Of a DNA stretch of 64,000 nt, positions 9,828 to 17,988 are shown in pieces. The notes under the pieces were generated by a model. The model searched no databases, was not told the DNA's origin, and saw only the letters and a list, made by a program, of their open reading frames with translations. Position 1 is the stretch's first letter. Each line of letters starts with the position of its first letter. Both the position numbers and the translations under genes were made by a program. The stretch comes from Rhodothermales bacterium (lineage in GTDB: Bacteria > Bacteroidota > Rhodothermia > Rhodothermales > UBA10348). The stretch spans positions 1 through 64,000 of the forward strand of contig JANQQV010000024.1 in NCBI GenBank assembly GCA_028284865.1, read 5' to 3'.

Positions 9828-10544
9828 TCAGGAGACCTGATCGAACGCCTCGATGACCGCGTCAACGTCATTGAGCACTGAAGCGTGATCCACGAGGGCT
9901 TTGACTTCTTCTTGGCCGTTGGCGGGACAGAACGAGCTGCCCACGATCTTCAGTGCGGGAAGGTCGCCATTCGTATCACCGATGAACGCGACCTCATCGA
10001 CGGACACGCCCATCTCCACGGCCAGCCACGAGATCCCTTCGGCTTTGGTTAGTACTGAGGGTACGACGTCGATGGAAATGTGCGTGTGGAAGGTGTTGAA
10101 ATGGGGGAAGTGTGCCCCGACCCAGGCTTGGATCTCAGCGAGGGCGTCGTAAAGGCCATTCTCTTCCACGCCCACAGCCGCTCCCTGCGTGAGTTTGGCA
10201 AGGTCCATTGACATCCCGGGATACTTCGCGATGACGGTTTCCATGAACTCACGGATGTCGTTCACATCGCGCTTGATCGAGGGCGTGAACGAAGGATGGA
10301 ACTTTGATAGGCCCGTCGTGACATCGAACATGCCCGCCCCGGATTCAAACAGCGTAGGAACGCGCAAACCCAGCAGCTGCGTCATGGCCTCGACGTAGGC
10401 ATAGGCGCGACCTGAACAGAGCGAAAACGTGGGTCTTCCAGGTTCCTGGATCCTGGAGATCAGCGCATTGAGACGATCCACACGAAACGACTCGTAGGGC
10501 ATGGCCAGACATCCATCGATGTCCGAAACGAAAAGCTTGGTCAT
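9828..10544 (-). CDS. HAD-superfamily phosphatase (IIB type, Cof/MPGP-like)
   Basis: This protein of 238 residues carries the HAD motifs: motif I as VSDIDGC near the N-terminus, motif II-like SLCSGR, and motif III/IV as GDTNGDLPAL near residue 195. The C2-type cap between them suggests subclass IIB, which includes mannosyl-3-phosphoglycerate phosphatase, sucrose phosphatase and Cof-type sugar phosphatases. The substrate is therefore probably a phosphorylated sugar or related small molecule, but it cannot be named. The ATG at 10542-10544 is chosen because motif I then lies at its normal distance from the N-terminus; the open frame extends 11 codons further upstream. It follows fabI on the same strand after about 45 bp and may be co-transcribed. 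Confidence 0.85.
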   Translation of the reverse strand: MTKLFVSDIDGCLAMPYESFRVDRLNALISRIQEPGRPTFSLCSGRAYAYVEAMTQLLGLRVPTLFESGAGMFDVTTGLSKFHPSFTPSIKRDVNDIREFMETVIAKYPGMSMDLAKLTQGAAVGVEENGLYDALAEIQAWVGAHFPHFNTFHTHISIDVVPSVLTKAEGISWLAVEMGVSVDEVAFIGDTNGDLPALKIVGSSFCPANGQEEVKALVDHASVLNDVDAVIEAFDQVS

Positions 10545-10590
10545 GATAGAGGGATTCCGGGCAGGTGGCGCGCTCACTTGGGGCCGTGCG

Positions 10591-11418
10591 TTATTCGCCC
10601 TTGCTGTAAACCTCGGCCAGGTCGGCGATCAGCTCGTCCGAAATACCCATGGTGGAGAATCCGCCATCATGGAAGAGATTCTGCATGGTGACCATCCGAG
10701 TAAGATCGCTCAACATGGCGACGGTGTAGTCGGCACACGATGCGGCGTCTGCATTCCCCATCGGAGCGATGCGCTCGGCGAACTGAAACATGGCATCGAA
10801 TCCAGCGATGCCTGAGCCGGCCGTTGTAATGGTCGGGCTTTGGGAGATCGAATTGATCCGGATGCCGCGCTTGCCAAGGCGGTAACCGTACGAGCGAACA
10901 ATGCTCTCCAGCAGGGCTTTCGCATCACCCATTTCAGAGTACTTGGAGAACGTGCGCTGAGCACCGATATAGGTCAGCGCCACGATCGATGCGCCATCTT
11001 TGAGCGCACCCGTTCCGTCCGCTGAATGGACTGCTCGGTGCAGGCTCATGGCTGAAATATCCAGCGACTTCTTGTACCACTCGTAGTTCAGGTCTTCGTA
11101 CGGGCGATTCTTGCGCACATTCAGGCCCATTCCGATAGAGTGAACGATGAAGTCCACGCCGCCATAGAGTTCTTTGGCGCGTTCGAACAGGGCATCCAGG
11201 TCATCGGCACTGGTGGCATCGGCCCAGATGATTTCCGCACCCGTTTTGTCGGCCAGTTCGTCCAGCCCACCCAAACGTTTGGCGACAGGTGCATTCGAGA
11301 GAATGAACTGCCCGCCTTCGCGGTGCACGGCCTCGGCGATCTTCCAGGCGATACTGCTGTCGTTGAGTGCGCCAAAGATGACGCCTTTCTTTCCGGTGAG
11401 GAGCCCGTTTCCGCTCAT
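10591..11418 (-). CDS. fabI: Enoyl-[acyl-carrier-protein] reductase (NADH), FabI
   Basis: This 275-residue short-chain dehydrogenase catalyses the last step of each fatty-acid elongation cycle. The FabI-specific nucleotide motif is seen as GALNDSSIAWKIA at residues 16-28. The catalytic pair is Y160-x6-K167, and a second active-site tyrosine lies at Y150, reproducing the Y-x9-Y-x6-K spacing of FabI. The length matches the family. FabI is the target of triclosan and isoniazid-like inhibitors. The gene sits between an inositol-monophosphatase-type gene upstream (64 bp gap) and the HAD phosphatase downstream, all on the minus strand. It is probably the only enoyl reductase gene in view. Confidence 0.96.
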   Translation of the reverse strand: MSGNGLLTGKKGVIFGALNDSSIAWKIAEAVHREGGQFILSNAPVAKRLGGLDELADKTGAEIIWADATSADDLDALFERAKELYGGVDFIVHSIGMGLNVRKNRPYEDLNYEWYKKSLDISAMSLHRAVHSADGTGALKDGASIVALTYIGAQRTFSKYSEMGDAKALLESIVRSYGYRLGKRGIRINSISQSPTITTAGSGIAGFDAMFQFAERIAPMGNADAASCADYTVAMLSDLTRMVTMQNLFHDGGFSTMGISDELIADLAEVYSKGE

Positions 11419-11482
11419 GATGATTGGGAGTGCTGGGATGGATGGGTGTTCGATCAGGCCAAAGGTAGCGAAGTCGTGCGAT

Positions 11483-12337
11483 TCACGCCTTGTCCGGCGA
11501 CCGCAGGGGCCCCATGCGATCGATCATTTCACCATGAATCAATCCATTCGAGGCCAGTATTTCGGATCCCAATGGCATGGAATCGGGGTGTCCGGGCTCC
11601 CGCCCGGAGAAGTCGGAGTAGCGACCACCCGCTTCGGTGACCAGCAGAATGCCTGCGGCCACGTCCCATGCCTCAATGCCTTGCTCAAAGAATCCTCCGA
11701 AGCGACCACAGGCCACCCAGGCCAGGTCGAGCGATGCTGAGCCGGGGCGTCGAACGCCGCGTGAGTCTCTCCAGAATGCGCGAATGACTTCCGTATAGCC
11801 GTCGATGTAGGCAAACTGCTTGTATGGAAAGCCGGTTGTGATGAGGCTGTCGGCCAATCGCGCGGAAGCACTGACAGCGCAGGGTCTGTCGTCGAGGAAG
11901 GCCCCTTGGCCCTTGATGGCGTGGAAGGTCTCGCCACGATTCACGTCCCGAACAACGCCCATCACCATCTCGCCATCATACTGAAGGCCGATCGACACCC
12001 CGTATTGAGGCACGCCATGCATGAAGTTGGTGGTTCCGTCCAGTGGATCCACGATCCAGAGATAATCAGGGATGTCACTCAATCGTGCACCCGTTTCCTT
12101 GAACCCTTCCTCGGCCAGGATCTTGTGATCCGGAAAAGCGGCTTCAATCGCGTCGACAATGATTCGCTGGGCACCTTCGTCCACAAAGGACGCGAAATCG
12201 TTGATGCCTTTATCGTGGATGTCCCGGTCATGGACGTTGCCGGAATGCGACTGGATGAATTCAGCGGCTTCTTCGGCCGCTCGCCTGGCCAGGGCGGAAG
12301 CAGCGTTCAAGATGGCATGGTCAGGGGAGGGCGTCAT
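11483..12337 (-). CDS. Inositol monophosphatase family protein (SuhB/CysQ-like)
   Basis: This 284-residue Mg2+-dependent phosphatase shows the full family signature. Glutamates in AEEGF are at residues 75-79. The central metal motif DPLDGTTNFMHG runs from residue 97 to 108. The C-terminal motif WDVAAGILLVTEAGG has its aspartate at 225. Members dephosphorylate inositol-1-phosphate or related sugar phosphates, or 3'-phosphoadenosine phosphate in the CysQ branch. The NFMHG form after the central motif is typical of inositol monophosphatase proper, and I lean that way. It is the first gene of the minus-strand group that continues into fabI, and it diverges from a lipoprotein gene. Confidence 0.92.
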   Translation of the reverse strand: MTPSPDHAILNAASALARRAAEEAAEFIQSHSGNVHDRDIHDKGINDFASFVDEGAQRIIVDAIEAAFPDHKILAEEGFKETGARLSDIPDYLWIVDPLDGTTNFMHGVPQYGVSIGLQYDGEMVMGVVRDVNRGETFHAIKGQGAFLDDRPCAVSASARLADSLITTGFPYKQFAYIDGYTEVIRAFWRDSRGVRRPGSASLDLAWVACGRFGGFFEQGIEAWDVAAGILLVTEAGGRYSDFSGREPGHPDSMPLGSEILASNGLIHGEMIDRMGPLRSPDKA

Positions 12338-12473
12338 GGACTGGAATGGAGGACAGTCGTGGTAGCAGGGGTCGGGGCAAGATCTCGCGGATCGGCTCGG
12401 CTTTCGTGTCGTATCATCGAGCCAAGCACCCCGTCTACCAACCTGTGTTGGTAGGGTTCACCGTCTCAATCCC

Positions 12474-13292
12474 ATGCGGTCACTCCTGTTTTCGGTCCTG
12501 ATGGCTTCGATTGTGCTCCTGTCAACCGGGTGCACGCGCAGCGACATGGACTCGGTGGGTCCGGTTGAAGAAGCTGAGCGCGACTCCATTCTGGTTTTTC
12601 TGGACCAGGTCGGACAGGAAGCCATGCGAAGTGCCTTTCCGAACATGGAGGACTATGCATTCCGGCGCTATCTGCGAACGGAGCAGTTTGACGGAGACGA
12701 TTTCCTGCTGGCGTTCACCGAGCATCTGATTGATGTGGAAGGGGACTCGACGAATCGAAGAATGCGGGTGACCCGCGCGGATTCAGGTGGGGCGTTTGAT
12801 TTCGGTTTTTTCAACCAATTCGTTTCCGAGAACGTGGAGGACCCGGATCCGGTGGATTTGGTGCCTTTCCTGATCGAGGACGATCCGGCCTACCTCTCAC
12901 CGCGCAATCTGGACAAATACTCCTTCCGCATGGCCGGCGATACCTTGATGTGGGACCGGTCTGCGTTGATCGTCGAGGTTAGAGCCAAGCCTGAACTGGC
13001 TGATGGCGAAAACATCCGTCGCGTCCGCTATTACGTGGACGAGTCGTCGAATCAGTTGGTAGCCATGTTTCTTGAGCGGATCGACCTGGGGCTGCTTTTC
13101 CGGGAGGAAAGCACGTTCTACATGCACGTTCGACCTGCTCCGGGATCATCCATTTCGAGTAGAGAAGGAGGCGTGGTCTACGTTCCGTACAACACGCGAT
13201 TCCAGACAGAAATCAGCACGCCGTTTAAAGGATCGTATCGGATTCGTACGGTGTCGACATACACCGATCATCGACGCGTCCCAAGGGGATAA
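12474..13292 (+). CDS. Predicted lipoprotein of unknown function
   Basis: I do not recognise a family. The 272-residue product has a short signal peptide ending in a clear lipobox (LLSTGC), so it should be anchored in the outer or inner membrane. The mature part is rich in acidic residues at first (VGPVEEAERDS) and then shows alternating beta-strand-like segments such as SALIVEVRAKPEL and VRYYVDESSNQLVAMFLERID. This pattern is reminiscent of LolA or outer-membrane-lipoprotein-sorting folds, but I cannot claim it. The ATG at 12474 is chosen because the signal peptide starts there. It is convergent with the TPR gene (24 bp between stops) and divergent from the inositol monophosphatase gene. Confidence 0.75.
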   Translation: MRSLLFSVLMASIVLLSTGCTRSDMDSVGPVEEAERDSILVFLDQVGQEAMRSAFPNMEDYAFRRYLRTEQFDGDDFLLAFTEHLIDVEGDSTNRRMRVTRADSGGAFDFGFFNQFVSENVEDPDPVDLVPFLIEDDPAYLSPRNLDKYSFRMAGDTLMWDRSALIVEVRAKPELADGENIRRVRYYVDESSNQLVAMFLERIDLGLLFREESTFYMHVRPAPGSSISSREGGVVYVPYNTRFQTEISTPFKGSYRIRTVSTYTDHRRVPRG

Positions 13293-13316
13293 CGGACTCG
13301 GAAAACAGTCGACGAG

Positions 13317-13973
13317 TCAGCGGTAGAGCCGGGCCAACTGGGGATCGGACATGACCGCCATTTGTGACAGGCTGTTCGAGGCAATCAGTCGATCGATGAT
13401 CACGCGGGCGTCGCCGCTTCGATTCGTCCCGAGAAAAACCCTGGCCAGTTGAACGTGACCTCTCGGGTCGGTGTCGTCCTGGGCGACAGCAACGCGCGCC
13501 AGCGACTCTGCCCGAGCATTGGCTTCGATGGCCAGTGCACATGCAGACAGGCGCACGTAGTGATCAATGCGCTCCAGAAAGAGATTGGACGCTGTCTCGA
13601 GCGCCTCTTCAGCTTCCGGTATTTGATCAGTCAGGGCTGCGGCCTCGCAACGAAGCAGATGGGCTTCGCCACTGTCGGGAGCTAACTCAGTTGCACGATT
13701 GGCGTCAGCAAGTGCTTGCTCGGGCCTGGCCATGTCCATCAGGATAGCCGCTCGCAACTTCAAGGCTTCCACATCATCCGGAAGTTCGGCCAGCACACGG
13801 TCGATGCGCGCTTTGGCTTCCAGAAGGCTGTTGCCCGTTGACCAGGCCGTATGGGCCCGATGATATTGCACGTCGAGTTCGGGCGGTCGGAAGTCCTGTG
13901 CGTTCGTCGTTCCGATGAGGAAAACGCCGACCAAAAGGGCTGCGCCCAGGCGATATATCATGAGCCGATGCAT
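13317..13973 (-). CDS. Secreted TPR-repeat protein
   Basis: This 218-residue protein starts with a signal peptide (MHRLMIYRLGAALLVGVFL...NAQ). It then consists of about four tetratricopeptide-like helical repeats, recognisable by spacing of A, L and G residues (for example DDVEALKLRAAILMDMARPEQALADANRA interpreted as one repeat). TPR domains hold protein partners; the partner is unknown here. The open frame extends 34 codons upstream, but the ATG at 13971-13973 is preferred because it gives the signal peptide and avoids overlap with the divergent birA gene. It is a single gene facing the lipoprotein gene head-on at its 3' end. Confidence 0.8.
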   Translation of the reverse strand: MHRLMIYRLGAALLVGVFLIGTTNAQDFRPPELDVQYHRAHTAWSTGNSLLEAKARIDRVLAELPDDVEALKLRAAILMDMARPEQALADANRATELAPDSGEAHLLRCEAAALTDQIPEAEEALETASNLFLERIDHYVRLSACALAIEANARAESLARVAVAQDDTDPRGHVQLARVFLGTNRSGDARVIIDRLIASNSLSQMAVMSDPQLARLYR

Positions 13974-14105
13974 GTCGCGCCCAAGATAGCAACAATCGTT
14001 CCCGGGCGGCATGGTTGATGCTTTTGACTCCGTTTGACATCTCGATTCGTTCAGAATGCCTCGCGTTTGCGGCAACAGAGTGCAGAGGTGTCTAGATTTC
14101 CCGAC

Positions 14106-14933
14106 ATGGCGCCATCTCCCTTTCTTCCACGCACTTCTGGGTGCGGACGCTTTGTGCGGTACGTCCCCGAGACGGATTCAACGAATCGGCTGGCACGCGA
14201 GTGGGCGACCCAGGATGCCGCAAGTGGGGCCACCAGGGAGGGCGCCGCTGAGACTGGCGCCGCGTTAGATGGTACTGTTTTAGATGGAGCGGCGTTGGAT
14301 GGTGCAGTCGTCGTGACGGATCACCAGACCGCGGGGCGCGGCCGGTTCGAGCGGACGTGGACGTCCGCGCCAGGCCAGAATCTGCTGCTGACCATCATCC
14401 TGAAGCGCAACTTGCCGCGCCCCGAATTGCTACCCCTGGCCGCAGGGTTGGCCGTTCGCTCGTGCGTGGCTTCCAGTGGTGTGATTCGCTCAGCCCAGGT
14501 GAAATGGCCCAACGATGTGCGCATCGAAGGCCGCAAGATTGCCGGAATACTGGTCGAGTCACCAGAGCAAGGAGTCTATCTGGTCGGCATCGGTCTGAAC
14601 GTCAATCAGGATGCCTTTCCATCCGATGTGGCCGGAGAACCGACGTCGCTGCTATTGGAATCCGGCCAGCGGACGGACCGTGCCGAGGTCTACTACCGAC
14701 TTCTGGAGGAGATGGATCAAGCGTTGGATCTATTGTCCACCGGCTCGATGCTCGATGAATATCGCCGCCATCTGGAAGGCGTCGGGGAGCATGTCAGACT
14801 CGAAGACGGTCGAACGGGTACGTTGCGAGGTGTAGGCGAATCGGGCGGGCTGGTCATCCAAGGGCCAGACGGTCCGTTTGTGGTACATTCTGGCGACGTT
14901 TCCCTTCGCCCCCCGGAAGGCCTTTCTTCTTGA
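14106..14933 (+). CDS. birA: Biotin--[acetyl-CoA-carboxylase] ligase (BirA), no DNA-binding domain
   Basis: This 275-residue enzyme activates biotin with ATP and attaches it to the lysine of biotin carboxyl carrier protein. It shows ETDSTNRLA at residues 22-30, the biotin/ATP loop AGRGRFERTW just after residue 75, and the substrate-binding segment KWPNDVRIEGRKIAGIL further on, with the C-terminal SH3-like domain last. The N-terminal helix-turn-helix of E. coli BirA is absent, so it is the non-regulatory class. Between the first motif and the biotin loop there is an extra low-complexity stretch (about residues 38-67) that includes three 5-residue repeats of the type ALDGT. The ATG at 14106 gives the usual lead. 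It is followed by coaX after 28 bp. Confidence 0.93.
   Translation: MAPSPFLPRTSGCGRFVRYVPETDSTNRLAREWATQDAASGATREGAAETGAALDGTVLDGAALDGAVVVTDHQTAGRGRFERTWTSAPGQNLLLTIILKRNLPRPELLPLAAGLAVRSCVASSGVIRSAQVKWPNDVRIEGRKIAGILVESPEQGVYLVGIGLNVNQDAFPSDVAGEPTSLLLESGQRTDRAEVYYRLLEEMDQALDLLSTGSMLDEYRRHLEGVGEHVRLEDGRTGTLRGVGESGGLVIQGPDGPFVVHSGDVSLRPPEGLSS
14262..14306 (+). repeat. 15-bp tandem repeat, three units, inside birA
   Basis: Three consecutive in-frame 15-bp units encode ALDGT, VLDGA and ALDGA. The unit sequence is roughly GCGTTAGATGGTACT with third-position differences. It lies in the insertion between the first active-site motif and the biotin-binding loop of the ligase. Unit length is a multiple of three, so changes in copy number keep the frame. 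Confidence 0.85.
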
Positions 14934-14961
14934 CCAATCTTCTTATCTGACGTGTCGGATC

Positions 14962-15738
14962 ATGTGGTTGCTGATTGACATCGGAAACAGCTCTTCCAAA
15001 GTCGGCTTGTTCGATCCGATGTCGACTGTGGAGCACATTCCAGGTGAGGTCATCCGGACGCAGCGGTTTGAGCATGCGCCATCCCAGGTGTTGGCGCTGA
15101 AGGAGTTCATTGGTTCGCACACGATTTCACGCGCGGCGGCCGTGACGGTGGTTCCGCAGCAGCGTGGAGCGTGGATGGATGCCGTGCGCCAGGTGACCGG
15201 AACCGATCTACTGTTCTTCACCCATGAGTCTACGCTGCCCCTGAGGCTCTCCTATGAGACCCCTCAAACGATGGGGCATGACCGGATTGTCGCCGCCGTC
15301 GGGGCATGGACCCGACATGGCGTGCCGGGTGAACAAGGCGTGCTGGTATTGGACGCCGGAACGGCACTGAATATCGAAGTGGTCCGCCCGGACGGGGAGT
15401 ACCCGGGAGGCGTCATCGCAGCCGGTCCGAATCTGATTCGTGATGCGCTCGGGATGTCGACGGCTCAATTGCCGCTTGCCGCGCTGGAACTCCCCCCATC
15501 ACCCGTAGGAAGGTCGACCAAGGAAGCCATTCAGTCAGGCGTGCTATTTCCGTTACTCGATGGCACGACGGGGCTGGTTCGTCGGATTCGGGAGAGGGAG
15601 GCGCTTCCCTTCCAGGTAGTGGTGACCGGGGGATGGGGAACGTGGCTGATCGAACAGCTTCGTGTGGATTGGAAGTACGATCGGAATCTGGTGCTCAAGG
15701 GCATTGCCGATCTGATCCGTCATGATCACAGCGGGTGA
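14962..15738 (+). CDS. coaX: Type III pantothenate kinase (CoaX)
   Basis: This 258-residue enzyme phosphorylates pantothenate in the first step of coenzyme A synthesis, and type III kinases do this without feedback inhibition by CoA. The ASKHA-fold motifs are visible: phosphate motif IDIGNSSSKVGLF at residues 5-17, the pantothenate/dimer motif MGHDRIVAAVGAW about a third of the way in, and DAGTALNIEVV followed by GGVIAAGPNL. The ATG at 14962 is chosen because it begins directly before the first motif; the open frame runs upstream into birA. The close spacing to birA suggests one transcript, which is also a common arrangement in other bacteria. It ends about 30 bp from the convergent uridine kinase gene. 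Confidence 0.95.
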   Translation: MWLLIDIGNSSSKVGLFDPMSTVEHIPGEVIRTQRFEHAPSQVLALKEFIGSHTISRAAAVTVVPQQRGAWMDAVRQVTGTDLLFFTHESTLPLRLSYETPQTMGHDRIVAAVGAWTRHGVPGEQGVLVLDAGTALNIEVVRPDGEYPGGVIAAGPNLIRDALGMSTAQLPLAALELPPSPVGRSTKEAIQSGVLFPLLDGTTGLVRRIREREALPFQVVVTGGWGTWLIEQLRVDWKYDRNLVLKGIADLIRHDHSG

Positions 15739-15768
15739 TTCCGTTGCGAATCCCGCGGCATTCGCCGA

Positions 15769-16419
15769 TCATCTCCCGTCCGTGAGGTCTTCCATCCTGA
15801 ACTCGTACGAGAGATAGCGGATACGCGCCAGGACCAGGTCGAAGGCGACCTGATTGTGGCCTCCGCGGGGAATGATCACGTCCGCACGGCGCTTCGAAGG
15901 CTCGACAAACTCGATGTGCATCGGGCGTACGGTCTGTTCGTACTGCGCCAGGATGGAATCCAGTGTCCGGCCGCGTTCGACCATGTCCCGGCGAATGCGA
16001 CGCATCAATCGCATGTCGTCGTCCGTGTCCACAAACAGGCGAATGTCCATGCGCTTGGTCAATTCCGGCTCAGCCAACACAAGAATCCCTTCGACAATGA
16101 TGATTGGTGTGGGATCAATGCGTTCGGTACGATGAGCGCGCGTGTGGGCCGTGAAGTCGTACATCGGTTTTTCAACCGATCGGCCAGCGAGCAGCTCCTC
16201 GATATGCTCAACCAACAAAGGGGTCTCGAGCGAATCCGGGTGATCGTAGTTCACTCGTGCACGCTCTTCGAGAGGCAGGTCAGACAGATCGCGATAGTAG
16301 GCGTCGTGCTCTAGAACGGACACGTGTTCAGGGCCCAACTCTTCGAGCAGGCGTCTGAGAATGGTGCTCTTGCCGGATCCGGATCCTCCGGCCAACCCGA
16401 TGATGACGGGACGCGTCAT
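15769..16419 (-). CDS. udk: Uridine kinase
   Basis: This 216-residue P-loop kinase phosphorylates uridine (and usually cytidine) in pyrimidine salvage. The Walker A loop GGSGSGKS is at residues 11-18. The uridine-binding stretch HDAYYRDLSDLP and the NYDHPDS motif follow, and then the EGILVL motif with the Mg2+-binding acidic residue and the lid RRIRRDMVERG. The length fits bacterial Udk. It sits downstream of yaaA on the minus strand with about 48 bp between them. The pairing with a nucleoside transporter elsewhere in the window is consistent with nucleoside salvage, although they are not linked. Confidence 0.94.
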   Translation of the reverse strand: MTRPVIIGLAGGSGSGKSTILRRLLEELGPEHVSVLEHDAYYRDLSDLPLEERARVNYDHPDSLETPLLVEHIEELLAGRSVEKPMYDFTAHTRAHRTERIDPTPIIIVEGILVLAEPELTKRMDIRLFVDTDDDMRLMRRIRRDMVERGRTLDSILAQYEQTVRPMHIEFVEPSKRRADVIIPRGGHNQVAFDLVLARIRYLSYEFRMEDLTDGR

Positions 16420-16467
16420 GTTTTGCCGATGCTTCGCTGGTGGAGACGGGCTGATCGGCGGACGGCG

Positions 16468-17289
16468 CTAACCGCGCTTGACCATGACCAGCTCGTGGGT
16501 GCGACTGTCTTCGTCGTATGAAGATAGGGATTCGTCCCACCGATAGCCGTCAGGATGTTTCCATTCCAGCAGCGGCTCTAGGTCTTCCACGGTCTCTTTA
16601 ACGATGAAGTTGACCAGTTTGCCACGAAGTGGCTTCACGCCATGGGTCACGGCTTTCATTTCGCCAGTCTTGCGGGACTTGCGGAAAAACTTGACGACGA
16701 TCATGGCGTCGTAGGTCACTTCGTTGTTCCATGCTTCCAGGTGAGCACCGGGCAGGAAATTCCAGACGAAACGGCCTTCAATGGTCTTGTTCAGCAATTC
16801 GCTGAGGTTGTCCTTCCAGAACGAAGACATCTTGCCGAGTCCCGGGACGCTGGCATCCATTTTCAACTTGTACATCGGGATCAAGTCATCCGGCCGGAGC
16901 AGTCCGAACATGCCTGAGAAGATGATGCCCTCTTCCAGAAGGCGGCGCTGCGCACCGGTCGGCAGGCCGGGGAAGTCCATGGCCTGGTACATGACGCCGG
17001 GTGAATAGCGATCCAGCGCAGAGATCAATGGTGCTTTGTAGATCTCCAGATTGGCGTTGATCGCGGCTTCGAGGTTGTCGCCCTTCACACCAAAGAGGGC
17101 TTCAAGGTCATGGTCTCCGCCTTTGATGACCCCATGCATATGGTCGATCAGCTCACGACGCTGGGGGTTGAGCTGATGGAAGTAGTTGAAGGTGTTCGAC
17201 GTGCGATAGTCGAACATGTCAGGAGCGAACGGATTTCCGCCTTCCTGCTTTCCCTCGGAAGGAGGGAGGAGAATCGAGAAATTGGGCAT
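16468..17289 (-). CDS. yaaA: YaaA-family peroxide stress protein (DUF328)
   Basis: This 273-residue protein belongs to the YaaA/DUF328 family. The N-terminus ILLPPSEGKQ is the diagnostic motif, followed later by GLLRPDDLIPMYKLKM and the C-terminal LVNFIVKETVEDLEPL. Family knowledge: E. coli YaaA lowers free intracellular iron after H2O2 stress and binds DNA; the biochemical activity is poorly defined. It is cytoplasmic, has no signal sequence, and lies in a minus-strand group with the YtxH gene upstream (41 bp) and uridine kinase downstream. OxyR-type regulation is not visible. Confidence 0.93.
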   Translation of the reverse strand: MPNFSILLPPSEGKQEGGNPFAPDMFDYRTSNTFNYFHQLNPQRRELIDHMHGVIKGGDHDLEALFGVKGDNLEAAINANLEIYKAPLISALDRYSPGVMYQAMDFPGLPTGAQRRLLEEGIIFSGMFGLLRPDDLIPMYKLKMDASVPGLGKMSSFWKDNLSELLNKTIEGRFVWNFLPGAHLEAWNNEVTYDAMIVVKFFRKSRKTGEMKAVTHGVKPLRGKLVNFIVKETVEDLEPLLEWKHPDGYRWDESLSSYDEDSRTHELVMVKRG

Positions 17290-17330
17290 GGTGGTGGGGT
17301 CAGAGGTGGATGCGCCTCCTGACCGGAGGG

Positions 17331-17639
17331 CTACCCTTCAGAGGGCTGCTGTCTCATTTCGTCCAGCAGCGCATCGATGTCGTTACTGATGACATCGGCT
17401 TTTTCCTTGGCGTCCCTCAAGCGAGCATCGGCATCTTTGCGAGCTTCGCTGGGCTCACCTGCTTCGGAGATGGCCTGGTCGATGGCGTCAGCAACCGTAT
17501 CTCCCAGCTTGTCGAGACGGTAGGCGAGCTTGCGACGAAGTCGCTTGCCTTCTTCAGGAGCAAACAGCACACCAACGGCGAATCCTGCTGCTGCGCCGAT
17601 CAGAAGACCCCAGGATCCAGATTTGACTGCTCTTCCCAT
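17331..17639 (-). CDS. YtxH-domain membrane protein
   Basis: This 102-residue protein has one N-terminal membrane segment with the glycine-rich YtxH signature GLLIGAAAGFAVGVLFAPEEGKRLR. Only the residues up to the charged turn are membrane-embedded. A long amphipathic, charged helix follows (residues 35-102) that could form a coiled coil. YtxH proteins are general stress or envelope proteins of unclear function. The ATG at 17637-17639 starts directly before the membrane segment. It is the first gene of the group leading to yaaA. A hairpin-like GATACC...GGTATC lies at 17703-17720 upstream. Confidence 0.85.
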   Translation of the reverse strand: MGRAVKSGSWGLLIGAAAGFAVGVLFAPEEGKRLRRKLAYRLDKLGDTVADAIDQAISEAGEPSEARKDADARLRDAKEKADVISNDIDALLDEMRQQPSEG

Positions 17640-17810
17640 CGTTTTGTCCTATCAGGTGATGTCCAGTGTGATTGATGCTGCGAAATGATTCGCGTCCGGA
17701 AAGATACCGGAGGGGGTATCGAAAAAATGCCCACGATACTTGTACCGTAGGCAAATCGAAGCGGTTTCGGACGATGGTCCGAACCGGGGAAATTCAAGTG
17801 TGGGCTGCTT

Positions 17811-17840
17811 GGCCGGCTTCATCAATCGATGAAGCCGGCC
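17811..17840. terminator. Hairpin downstream of the small basic ribosomal protein gene
   Basis: A perfect 13-bp inverted repeat (GGCCGGCTTCATC and its complement) with a 4-base loop lies 15 bp after the stop of the 31-residue minus-strand gene. No T-run follows on the minus strand, so it is a stable hairpin of terminator position rather than a textbook intrinsic terminator. Confidence 0.7.
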
Positions 17841-17855
17841 GCAAAACGCATCAGC

Positions 17856-17951
17856 CTACTTCCCTTTCTTCTTGTGCCGATTCTTGCGCAGGCGCTTCTT
17901 ACGCTTGTGCGTGGCAATCTTGTGACGTTTACGTTTGCGACCGCAAGGCAT
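17856..17951 (-). CDS. 31-residue AURKAIP1/COX24-domain (bS22-like) ribosomal protein
   Basis: This very small gene encodes a 31-residue protein made almost only of Lys, Arg and His, beginning MPCGRKRKRHK and continuing ATHKRKKRLRKNRHKKK. This matches the AURKAIP1/COX24 domain proteins that are common in Bacteroidota and related to the small ribosomal subunit protein bS22 and the mitochondrial mS38. It is therefore expected to bind 16S rRNA in the 30S subunit. The ATG at 17949-17951 is clear and the stop TAG is at 17856-17858. It lies between a small unrecognised frame upstream and a strong hairpin downstream. Because of its size it is easily missed by gene callers. Confidence 0.9.
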   Translation of the reverse strand: MPCGRKRKRHKIATHKRKKRLRKNRHKKKGK

Positions 17952-17988
17952 GAGCTTTACCGTTGGCTGTAATGAGTTGAGGACGTGT

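Noticed and set aside
17703..17720. GATACC...GGTATC inverted repeat upstream of the YtxH gene as a terminator or operator
   Set aside because: Arms are only 6 bp, without a T-run or repeated copies; too weak to list as a site.
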